Positions 36,467-47,864 of a stretch of DNA of 64,000 bases are shown piece after piece. The position numbers were made by a program, and so were the translations under genes. The notes below the pieces were generated by a model. The model did not search any database. It was not told the origin of the DNA and worked only from the letters and a program-made list of their open reading frames with translations. Numbering within the stretch: the stretch's first letter is position 1; each line of letters starts with the position of its first letter. Source of the stretch: Chimonanthus salicifolius. Taxonomy: Eukaryota; Streptophyta; Magnoliopsida; Laurales; Calycanthaceae. The stretch covers positions 33,276,869 through 33,340,868 of the forward strand of contig CM023533.1 of the NCBI GenBank assembly GCA_013350335.1, read 5' to 3'.

Positions 36467-37389
36467 TTAAAAATTGTGTTGGAGAATCTCAACTTTTGCC
36501 ATTGAGAAGTTTCTAAGGCAAACAAGTGAATGACCTCGCCCTAGTCAATGGTTGGGTTTAGTTGACTTCAGCAGTCGACGGATCAGATTAAAAAAGAGAA
36601 AGGGAACTTCCACTCTGCCTCCAAGACGCTTCCTCTTGCACCAATGGTCATTGAGTGGAAAGTAGAAACGAGAAACACTAGTAGCCATCTGTGTATTTTA
36701 TGTTGACTCAAGGGGTGGGATAAAAGGAAAATATTCTAGGCATATGTGATTTTTATTATAAAAATATCGATGGTCTTTTTTCTTTGAAAAAGAAATACAT
36801 CGAAATAGTTTTCTATTATTTGAATGATTACATATAGGTAAAAGAAATTCAATGTCTCTTATTATAAAAAATATCAGAGTTTTTATTACTTTCAATCTAG
36901 CAACGTCTAAAGTCACATCAAATCTAAATTAGGTCTTATTTAATTTGGTGTTATTTTGGGTCTTAAACTCTTGTTAAATTAGTTAAGTCCCTTTATGTGT
37001 ATTTTGGATTCGAGTTGAATTGTATTAAGGAGAAACTGCACAATTTTAACTCATTGGAAATTTTGTGAGTAGGGGAAACAGTACTAGATGACAGCATGAC
37101 GTGTCATCATTTTCTCACCACCCAATCCAAACACCCATAGAATTTAGCATATACATCATGAAAGGATTAAAACAAAAATAAATAGAAAAATTAAATTCGA
37201 TTATTCATGTACTGCTAGAGTGATGCCTCCGTCTGTTCCTCAGTCCCCACGCCAAAAAAATTATTTCCTCTAGCATGCGACAAACCTTTTTTCTTATGGC
37301 CGCCCAACCATGGGATTTTTTTATTAGATACGGATTTTTAAAAATTTATGTGAAAAGTCAATTTTATTCTTTACCTTTCGTAATTCCTT
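36467..37389. other. Intergenic, nothing recognised
   Basis: AT-rich sequence without a supported coding exon or bounded repeat. The small ORF at 36698-36916 (minus) has no family resemblance. Confidence 0.5.
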
Positions 37390-37397
37390 AAAAAGAA

Positions 37398-38887
37398 GGG
37401 AGCACTTACACACACCTGAAAAATCTGCCTCTACACACCTGAAATCAGATTTTCGGGTGAAATTACGATTTTACCCCTATATTTCCATTCATTCGAATGA
37501 ATGCCCAGTTCATTTTGGCATTCATTCGAATGAATCCTCAAGTGTATTTTCAATTCATTCGAATGAATGGGCTGAACAGTAACACGGAATACTGCTCAGC
37601 CCCATTCATTCGGATGAATGGATGATTCATTCGAATGAATAGTAAAAAAATGCACACCCGTCCTTCCATTCATTCGAATGAAATGATCATTCATTCGAAT
37701 GAATCGTTCATTTGAATGAGCGGAGAGCGGAACATTGATTCGTTCCATGGATTCCTTCATTCGATTCATTCGAATGATTCCAATGAATGATTCAGTTCAG
37801 ATTACATAATATTTTTTTTAAAAAAAATTTAAACTTATTTTTTAAGCATTGTGTATTTCTAAAAATTTTCAAATTGAATATCCAGACTAATTACGATAAT
37901 CTGATCAAAATATTTTAAGACTTTAAAGTCTTTTGACACTCCTAAATATTTAAAATACAGTGTTTTACAAATAAAGGTATCTCTAGGGTGTGCCAAAAAT
38001 ACATTTAAGAGTGTCAAAAAACCTTAAAGTCTTAAAGTATTTTTATCAGGTTATCGTAATTAGTCCGGATATTCAATTTGAGAAATTTTGGAAATACACA
38101 ATGCTTAAAAACAATGTGCATAATATATTAAATAATAAAATCTCCTTTAAAACTTTAAAGTTGTTTTTTAAGCACTGTGTAGTTCCAAAATTTCTCAAAT
38201 AGAATATCCGGACTAATTACGATAGCCTGATAAAAATACTTTAAGATTTTAAGGTCTTTTGACACTCTTAAATGTATTTTTGGCACACCCTAGGGATACC
38301 TTTATTTGTAAAACACTGTATTTTAAATATTTAGGAGTGTCAAAAGACCTGGAAGTCTTAAAGTATTTTGATCAGATTATCGTAATTAGTCTGGATATTC
38401 AATTTGAAAAATTTTAGAAATACACAATGCTAAAAAAATAAGTTTAAATTTTTTTTAAAAAAATATTATGTAATCTGAACTGAATCATTCATTGGAATCA
38501 TTCGAGTGATTCGAATAAATCGAATGAAGGATTCAACGGAACGAATCAACATTCTGCTCTCCGCTTATTCGAATGAACGATTCATTCGAATGAATGATCG
38601 TTTCATTCGAATGAATGGAAGGACGGGTGGGCATTTTTTTACTGTTCATTCGAATGAATCATCCATTCATCCGAATTAATGGGGCTGAGCAGTATTCCGT
38701 GTTACTGTTCAGCCCATTCATTCGAATGAATTGAAAATACACTTGAGGATTCATTCGAATGAATGCCAAAATGAACTGGGCATTCATTCGAATGAATGGA
38801 AACATAGGGGTAAAATCGTAATTTCACCCGAAAATTCGATTTTCGAGTGTGTAGAGGTAGATTTTCCGGGTGTGTGTAAGTGCTCCC
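37398..38887. mobile_element. Foldback element, copy 2 (1,490 bp, 8-bp TSD)
   Basis: The ends are GGGAGCACTTACACACACC and its complement. Perfect 8-bp duplications AAAAAGAA flank it (37390-37397 and 38888-38895). The arms carry the ATTCATTCGAATGAAT array and the same nested-hairpin core as copy 1 (centre near 38140). The arms resemble copy 1 closely but the core has its own substitutions, so both derive from one family by transposition and not by local duplication. Confidence 0.85.
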
Positions 38888-38904
38888 AAAAAGAAATGTC
38901 TATG

Positions 38905-40275
38905 TCTAAACGGTGCACCGCTGGTTTCAACGTTCAAGCGGTGCACTAACAGTGAAATAAGTTGTTCACCGCATTCCAAAAATCTCCTTTAAAACTTTAA
39001 ATTTATTTTTTAAACACTGTGTATTTCTAAAATTTCTCAAATTGAATATGCAGACTAATTACGATAACTTGATAAAAATACTTTAAGACTTCAAGGTCTT
39101 TTAACACTCTCAAATGCTTAAAACACAGTATTTTACAAATAAGGGTATCCCTTGGCTGTGGCGAAATACATTTTGGAGTGTCAAAGACCTTTAAGTTTTA
39201 AAATATTTTTATCAGGTTATCGTAATTAATCTGGATATTCAATTTTAGAAATTTTAAAAATACACAGTGCCTTCAGTAATACATAGTGTATTAGTTAAAT
39301 AATAAAATCTCTTTTAAAACTTTAAACTTATTTTTTAAGCAATGTATATTTTCAAAATTTCTCAAATTGAATATCCGGATTAATTACGATAACCTGATAA
39401 AAATACTTTAAGACTAAGGTCTTGTGACACTTCCAAATATTTTTCGGCACAGCTAAGGGATACCCTTATTTGTAAAACACTGTGTTTTAAGCATTTGAGA
39501 GTGTCAAAAGACTTTAAAGTCTTAAAGTATTTTTATCAGGTTATTGTAATTAGTCCGTATCAGGGGTACAAAAAATGTTATCAGCCGATACGATATATCG
39601 GCCGATATATCATTATCGGTCGATATTTTTCTCTTTCCTCCCCTTTTTTTTAAAAGACAGCCGATATCGGCCGATATTTTTGATATCAACCAATATGATA
39701 CGGCTGATATATCAGAGGATATTGTGAATATCCGCCGATACGATATAATATCGGCCAATATTCAGCTCTCCAAAATAGATACATATAGGCCGATACGATA
39801 TGTATCGGCCGATATTTCGACCTCTGGTCCGGATGTTCAATTTGAGAAATTTTAGAAATATACAGTGCTTAAAAAATAACCATCTATGTTGCAGATGCTA
39901 TAGTAATGTATAGTATATTAGTTAATTAATAAAATCTATTGTGTTAAGATGATAAAATACTTTAAGACTTTAAGGTCTTTTGACACTTTTAAATATTTTT
40001 CGACACTATTAAGAGATATTTTTATTTGTAAAACACTGTATTTTAAGCATTTAAAAGTGTCAAAGGATCTTAGAATTTTAAATTATTTTTATCAGATTAT
40101 TGTAATTAGTCTGAATATTCAATTTAATTTTTTTTTAAAAATATAAAATAATTAATAAATAACTTTAAAATTTTAAAAGAGATTTTTAGAGTGAGGTGCG
40201 CTCCTTATTTCACTGTACAGTACACCGTTTGGACGTTGAAACCACCGGTCTACAGTGCACTGCTTGAACGTTATT
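38905..40275. mobile_element. Second foldback type with the same core and different arms
   Basis: The arms are short inverted repeats around 38907-38960 and 40200-40272, sharing GGTTTCAACGT, GTGCAC and ACAGTGAAATAAG. Inside are two to three units of the same core as the GGGAGCAC foldback family (ACAAATAAGGGTATCCCTTGG; CTTTAAGTTTTAAAATATTT). The core is interrupted at 39556-39828 by a TATCGGCCGATA element. It begins only about 20 bp after copy 2 ends. Target duplications were not found. Confidence 0.6.
39553..39830. mobile_element. TATCGGCCGATA palindromic MITE nested in the foldback core
   Basis: It starts AGGGGTACAAAAAATG and ends near GATATTTCGACCTCTGG. The interior is dominated by GATATCGGCCGATAT and variants. 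The surrounding core sequence continues on both sides (TAATTAGTCCG before, GTCCGGATGTTCAATTTG after), so it is an insertion; GTCCG may be a flanking duplication. Relatives occur at 9310, 22635, 41815 and 55291. Confidence 0.6.
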
Positions 40276-42406
40276 TTTTCAAAGGAATTACGAATGCAGG
40301 ATAAGTTTGACTTTACACATAAATTTTTAAAATCCGTATCCACTAAAAAAAATGCCGTGTTAGTTGGGCGGCCTTTTCTTATATTGTGCGACTTTTTATA
40401 GATGTATGGTCGACTCTCTAAAGGGCCAACCAATTGTTTTCTGACACGGGATTTGATGATCTCACTTGCATTCCTATCCTCTCTCTGTATGTTGCCACGT
40501 TGACAACCAGCCAATAACGTGTGGGCCCCTTCTCCCTTGTTCTTTTCTCTTTCTTTCTTCTGTATTTGCTGAAGTGCAGGAGATGAGTTCATCAATGAAG
40601 CTTTTTGCAGAAAAGGGTTGGCTCCTGATGAATATTTAAAAATGTATTATTATATTTAATTTGCATTTAATTTGGTATTTTTAATGTAAATATATAAGTG
40701 GTATTTTTAAGACTCATTATATATTTTTTTTCTTTTAAGAAATGCAAAATCAACCCATTTAATAAAAAGTGGAGTCAAAGCATATAATTTCAAAGTCAAA
40801 ATTCGATTCGTACTGGTTGTAAGTCATTTAAATTCATAAAAGCCATTTGGAGACAAAAAGGTTTCATGTAATGTGAGATTGGCCATATTTAATTGCTACT
40901 TCACATGTGGTCATATTTAATTGCTAAATAGTTCAAATATTATACTTATTATAAGGTTAATCAGTATATGAATAGGAAGGTTTACACATTTTCATGAAAT
41001 CAATCAATCTCATAGGGTGGAATCAGAATAGGGCTTTTTGAGAAAAGAGTGTCACAATATTTGTCCTGATGCATAACAATCAAAGTTCTGCATTATTTTC
41101 ATCTCTCCTTTCATGCACAAGCAATCAATATAATACAGATGTTGTATTTTTATTCCGAATCAAGTCATGCAAGTTGAGTCAAGTCATGCACGTTGAGTCA
41201 AAATCCAACTCAAGTTACACCCCTAGTTTCAATAAATTGAACATGGTGACTGCCTGTATGGTATGAAATTGTGGTGTTTAATATTAGACACTTGTCGTTA
41301 GAGTTAGAAATATCAGTATCGGCTGATATATTGTATGTGAAATCTCTCTCTTTATTTAAATTAAAATCATGGATATTGACGATATATATTTGTCAAGAAA
41401 TAGACCGACTCAAATGACATTCGCAAAACTGTGAACCATCTTCCAAGGACAAAACTGTGAACCATCTTCCATGACCGTTAGAAGAATTTCCACCACAACC
41501 GCTTGTTGCCCACCCACCCACTGTGAACCATCTACCAAAGATAGTTTGATTGAATAAATGAAAATAATAATGTTTAAATTAATAAATGACCAATAATTAC
41601 ATTTACCTTCTAATAATTCACTTATATATTATTGATGCTATACATGTGGAAATATTTACAATCTCTTTTTATTTATGAACAGGAGTGCAAAACTCAGCCG
41701 ATAAAATTCTCTCTCCTCTATTTTTTTTTTAAATATCAGTATTTTTTATTACTTTATTTTTTTGAATTAAAAAATAAATAAATAATCCAAAAGGAAGCTT
41801 TTTAAAAAAAATTAAAACAAAAATATCGGGATATCAACTCGGGCCCACCACCGTTTTGATTTTTTTTTTTTTTAAAAAAGACCATATTATGGATATTGGT
41901 CGATATCGGCAGAGAACTATTGTGTACGGCCGATATGATAAGGCACTGGAAACACGTATTTGTACCCATGCTTATGAAGGTAAATCTACAGTTTTAAAAT
42001 TTTAGTAAAATTTGAAATTGTTGGCCCTTAATGGGTGTTTTAACTTTTAAGATCATATTTCAAAAGGCCACCCATCCTTACATGGGTATTTTTTGTTAGG
42101 AGACACGGGTTTTAAAAAAATTATGTGAAAACTTAACTTCACCCTTCACCCTTCACCCTTCCTAATATTTAAAAAAAATGAAATTATTGGTGCACTGCTC
42201 AGAATTATAGGTACACCACTCATAATTATAGGTACACCGCTATGGATGAGTTCTGCACGCCAAAGTTATAGTTAATTTCAAAATTATAGATGCACCGATC
42301 AGAAATATAGATTCACTGCTCATAGGTACACCGTTATAGATGGGTTCTGCATGCTAAAATTATAATTAATTTCAAAATTATAAGTGTATCTTTCATAATT
42401 ATAAGT

Positions 42407-42471
42407 TAGGCCTGGCCCTGCCTATAGGCAGAGTACGCTCGAGCCTAGGGCCTCCAAATAGACAGGGCCTC

Positions 42472-42506
<35 letters not shown>

Positions 42507-43413
42507 CTTGTAAAGGGCCTCAGGCCTGGCCCAAAATCCCACCCAAAATTCCGCATTCCCGCGATACCCATTCTTTTTCACAGACCGTGTTCTACGTCCG
42601 CATGCGGAATGCGGTTCCGCGTTTGAAAATTCCGCTTCTCACGTTTCCACGTTCGCACGTGCGGAACGCACTGGCGCGTTCGCATGTGTGGAATGCAGGG
42701 CCTCGTTCGCACGTGCTGAACGCGGTGCAGAGTTCGCACGTGTGGAACCCTGTTCCGCGTTTCCCCACGTGTGGAACGCTGTTCCTCGTTTCTGAACGGA
42801 AACGTCCGTGCGTGTTCGCATTTCGATGCGTGATTTTTGTATTTTCTTTCGCCCGTTTGTTTTCTATCGCTTCGTATTCTTCTTTCAAATAGTCAAAATA
42901 TACTACATTTTTTAAATTCGAAAATATTAGTAGCCTCTCCTCTCCTCTTCTTCTCTCTCACTGATCTCTCACTGTGCTCTCTCTCGCTCTCCTCTGATCT
43001 CTCTCTGTTCTCTCTCGCCTCCAACTTGCTAAGTTGCAGATTTCAGATTTGCAGGTATTTTTTCCATCGATCCCAGTCATTTTGAATTGATCATTGATGT
43101 TTGAGATCTATTTTGGGTGTTTAATGTTTTATTTTAAAAAAGATAATAAAAAGTAAAAAAATAATAAAATATGAAATAATACATTTAAACAATTTCTCAG
43201 CATGTATTATTTCCTAATTAACTCGTGCCATATTTATCTATTAAAAGAGAAGCCAAGCCACTGATTCTTTACCAAATGTTATGAAAATTTGGATTCAAGT
43301 ACAGAGCATAGTAATAAAGCCTACATGTTAAATAATACTTTGTTAGAAATTTAATTTTTATATTTTATTTAAATATTTTACACTTTATAAAAAAAATATA
43401 TAAATTTTTTTTT
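42407..43413 (-). mobile_element. hAT element with CACGTG minisatellite, end-truncated copy
   Basis: Inverted counterpart of 21124-22159. The intact end (TAGGCCTGGCCCTGCC) is preceded by ATTATAAGT (42398-42406), the complement of the left target duplication. The other end is cut at 43413, where block B' begins. An (AT)n microsatellite at 42474-42504 has expanded relative to the left copy. The CACGTG array lies at about 42640-42770. Confidence 0.75.
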
Positions 43414-44845
43414 GCCATTCATACTACGGAATCCATGTTTTCTATCTGGAAATGGCCCCACTTTTTTATTAAATTTCTCTAAAGCTAATGTTGACCAAAT
43501 TGGTTCCATTGACTTTCAATGTCAGAGTGGAAAGAAGGGTTCTCACTCCAGCCTTTATATTTTTTAATTCAATTAGACACCCTTATGTTGTTTTAAAAGA
43601 TAAATAATGATGTCAAGCCTACAATTTTATAAAGTTAATAATATAGATATTTTCAATGTAATTATTTAAATTAGTTAACTTTAAGATACTATAAAAGCAA
43701 AATTACTTTAATTCTGTCAGTTTGAGTGGTATGCCTCTAAAATAAAAGTAAGAAGATATTTATATAACAAAATTCTTTTGATTTTCGTCATCTTTAAAAT
43801 ATAATTTTTTAAATTTCTTTTTATGGGTTTATATTTTCTTAAATCTCAAGAAAATATTAAACAAAATTATAAAAGGGCTTGGAATGCACACAAGGATAAA
43901 TGATGTATTTAGTCAACAGATTTAGTGATCATGTAAATCACTACTTGATTTTAAAATCCACATGTAGTAATCATGTTGGCAGGAAAATAATAAATAAATA
44001 AAAATACCACGACTTGGTTGGTAGACGACACTGAGTAGGACCCACCTTGTATAATTTAATCCTACCTTACTTTTCACTAGATTACTTTCAATTCAAAGGT
44101 TTACGTATACTCATGAAATTAGTCTCATTTTTAATATGTACTAAATTTTCTCACTTTTTAATATTATATAAAAATAAAAAAGAATACCCTAAGAAACATT
44201 TTTCTAATAAAAATAAACTTTGAATTTTATTTAGATCGGTAAATTCTCTCAGCAGACAAGGAGAGATGTGTCCTGCATGAGAGAATTTTCTCATGAAATG
44301 GATGGTCAATAAAAGAATGATAAAATTAAACATAGTAATATTCTCTACCGTGAATTTTTTTTCTTCTCTTCCACCACTCCTTTTTCATTTGAGAATCCTT
44401 CATTCATAGACATTTCTCTTTCATAATTTTCTCTTAATTTTTGGAAATCGAATCTTTTAATATTATAGCACTAGACAATTTATGGTATTATCAATCAACA
44501 TGGGTCATGTTTACAAATTTAAAAGTAAATTAATTACTATAACCATTTTTTATAATAACTTCTATATACAAGTCACATAAAAGATGGGATTGCTTTGTAA
44601 GAATTTGAGGATTCTCAAGCTAAGCAAGTTTTCAGTAAAGGATGTATCGAATTCATAGAATGAGAGGAACTGTTCAATTTCTACAAGTCATGGAAAGAAT
44701 TACAAAAAAAAAAATTCCATGACAGATAATCCACATGATCGGAGTATTTTCAAAGGGTTGACCTGTAAATTGTGGATTTCAAATTCATCCGACCAGTGTA
44801 GATGGAAAAATGGCGACGGCGTGGAAGTAGAAGGATCTTCAAACT

Positions 44846-46235
44846 TCATACCATCGAAAGCTGCCTTACATATTGAGGTTGTGATCTTCTCTCTCGACCC
44901 AAAAACCACTGCACTGTCCGTCTCACAACTGGCAGCCAAACCCTCCTCACCTTCTCCTCTTTCGCTCGGCTTTGATCGACTAAGGGAGCGCCTTCATTTC
45001 TATTTTTACTCCCAAATTCTGCAAACCTCGACAAGTTGATGATCTCCGACACTGACCGATTGCTTGATGGGATCAAGAGCTGGGAAATACTATTCGAATT
45101 TGCATCAGAATCTGAGGTAGGAGGAATACAAGACGCCGCCGGAAGCGAAGAGCTTCGGTTAATTCTACTGATCTGGCTTTCAAGAGCTCTCTTCTTCCTC
45201 GACTCCTCTCTAATCTTCAATCTTCCCTCGTCAGAAGACATGCCCATTTCCAAATCTTTTGTGAAAAAACGCTCACTCTTTGATTCCGAAGAGGAAAACC
45301 TCCTGCTTGATAAGACATTAAGCATGTCCGAGTTTAAGAACATAAGATCAGAAGAATTGAAATCACTCCATCGGTTCTTGAACACCACGTCGGAGACTAC
45401 GATCCGATGCTTGAATTTATGTAACGGCAGCCGATCGTTGCTGACTTCTGGGATCAGAAGATACTATGTTAGAATTCACAAACTATATTATTCAAGGTCA
45501 TTACATATGTATTTATAACCTCTATCTTCTTCTAGTACTAGTTCAATCAAACTCTAATATAATCTAAATCTTACCCTTATCGGACTTTTTAGAGCTGCTT
45601 CCAAAGCTGAACCTCGAAGAGCTCTCAATGGCATCGGGCTCCCTTTGGACGTAGACCTCAAGATTTGAATCGTCTCTCCGCTCCGGTGTATTTCCGAAGA
45701 ATCTCAAGCTGTTCGAATACGTAAACATAGTTAAATCTTCTGCATCAATCTTGTAACGGCACAGGGGGCAGCTAGAATGGCTCTCGAGCCACCGGTCGAT
45801 GCAGTCTATATGAAAGGCATGTTTACACTTGGGAAGAAGACGGAGAAATTCGGTATCTTCGAACTTTGAGAGACACACGGAGCACTCTAGGCCTTCTTTA
45901 GATCCCTTGAGGGAGGAGAATCTGAAGAAAGGGAGTGACTCTATGGCGTTCTTGTCGATACCCGATAATCGGTCTCTTACCCGAAGTAGCACATGTTGGT
46001 GGTGGTGCAAGTCGGGGTTGTGAGTGAAGAGTTCTGGCCCAGTGGAGTAGCAGCACTTGACATATATGAGAAGGAGGAATGTCAAAGAGAACATGATGGA
46101 AAGAACGCCGATGACGATGGCGATGCTTGGCCGGAAGGCGTACACTGGATTGCCATTGGAGTTGTCTTGCTGGCTTGTCTGAGCTTGGACGACGGTGGAT
46201 AAGATGAAGAAGAGGAGAAGGGAGGAACCCAACAT
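44846..46235 (-). CDS. RING-H2 finger protein, ATL42-like, copy 2
   Basis: Inverted paralogue of the gene at 26090-27479, with the same structure: exon 1 46235-45575, exon 2 45447-44846, phase 1, 420 residues, intact. The signal peptide, transmembrane helix, SGIDKNAIESLP motif and all eight RING-H2 ligands are conserved. Relative to copy 1 it has Val59, Leu83, Ser119 (between the first two RING cysteines), Leu150 (the family-typical residue after the RING Trp) and Val194, plus six changes encoded by exon 2 (including Arg for Gly in SNDRLP). The upstream TATAAATG motif is conserved. Because it lies next to the source locus of the ankyrin gene, and because it keeps the family residue at 150, it is the more likely parental copy. 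Confidence 0.92.
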
Positions 46236-47864
46236 ATTCCTTTCAAGATTAGACTGAATACACCTGAATTCATGGACAGGAGGAAGAAAGGGAAATTCCT
46301 CTCTTGTAAATTGTTGTGGTGGTGGTCGTCTGAGGGATTTATGTTAGGATTAGGGGATTTTATGTATAGATGGTGGGTCCCACTCGTGGTAGTGAATACT
46401 AGAAATTATAGAATGTGAATCCATTTCATTTATAATGAATCGGCGAAAGACTTTCAATTCTAACTTTTGGCTATTACATTTACATAAAAGATTTAATTTG
46501 AAAAATTGTAATTAGAAGCTTACATTATTTTTTTGTAAATCAATTCACAGTAGTCCATTTATTATCTGTTTATTCTCCTCAGCCCGTCGATTTCAAGTCA
46601 GGACAAAGAATTCTTGAATTTTAAATGGTTTTTTGCTTGTTTTGGGCCATAGATTCTGAAGTTTCAGTTGAAAATGCTCGTTTTTCCCTCTGTCTTCTTC
46701 CCATTTTAACTCACTTGCATTGTCTATTCAGATACATATCACAGACACAAATATATATGCGACTGAAGAATCGAAGTTGCCTTAGCTCTCTCTATTTATC
46801 ATTCTATTTTAAAACCCAACTCCCATATGTAATTGTTCATCATGTATTTTTCGCTTTCTTTTTTAATATGGGTATCCCACCTTTATGTTGGAAATGAGAC
46901 TAACGAGAATGTGTAAACTTGTCAATTTACACATGGCTAAGTCAATGAGACGAAACTCCATGGGCAGTGGCCAAAAGGGGTTTGAACGTAAATTAAATAC
47001 AAGACATCTCTTCATGAAGAGAGCTTCTTGACTGTCAGACTAACTCTCTCTAAGTCATATTGATAAAGCAAACAAGTTGTGCTCGTGAACCTAAAGGAGT
47101 TAGAGTCATGGTGTTAAGATTGGGTGTCCATCTCAAAAGATCAGCATGTTACGTAGAGTGACCGAAGTATTTTATAAATCCTTAGATCTCCTTCTACACT
47201 TCCATGTGGAACTCGTTCGCACTCAGCCCCAAGAGATGGCTGAAATCCACCTCACAAAGATGGAATCCGTAGTTCAATTTCCAATTCACTACAATGAGCC
47301 ACTCCCTTTAGAGATATCCGGTGTGTAGGTAGGAAATGGTTGCACATGAATCAAGAATTAGTCGAGTTGCTCTAAGAAACGTGAACACCTTGATCATTAA
47401 AAAAGGGATTCTCCTCATAAAACGTCAAGTCCTCTTTACACCGACCACATATTAAAAGTTAATTTAATTGTATTGTTCAATAAAAAATTACATAATGAAC
47501 TATAAGACATGAAGTATAGGACCAAAAGAATTATGACGTCGGAATTATTTAATAACTTAGCTTTATTTATACAGGTTCCCCTGCAGATGAAAATCTCTAA
47601 TATCTATTATATTTTTTCTTAACCTACTAACTATCAGACGACGAGTTATAAATCAGTCATTAAGTAATAGTTCCAGTTCCCAAACCATGTTTTAATTTAA
47701 AACCATGCATGGACTGCGGGGTAGGATCCATTATGGTGTGGTTAAAAGATAAAACTTTTGCAAATTTGTGTTTTATATTGTTAAATTGGATTATTTTTAG
47801 TTGATAAACGCCACATTTTAATGAACTCAGATGAATTATTGTCGCTTATCTTACAAATAAAACA

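Larger units (their letters stand above)
40333..47864 (-). repeat. Right duplication block, A' then B'
   Basis: 40333-43413 is the complement of left A. 43414-47864 is the complement of left B. Read on the minus strand the order is B-A, followed 6.7 kb later by C. At 43413/43414 B is fused to the interior of the hAT element, about 70 bp inside its end. It retains about 500 bp (around 40560-41064) missing from left A. It carries ATL copy 2. Confidence 0.85.

Noticed and set aside
44719..45518. Plus-strand ORFs opposite ATL copy 2 (and minus-strand ORFs opposite copy 1)
   Set aside because: They are antisense shadows of the second ATL exon and have no domain of their own.
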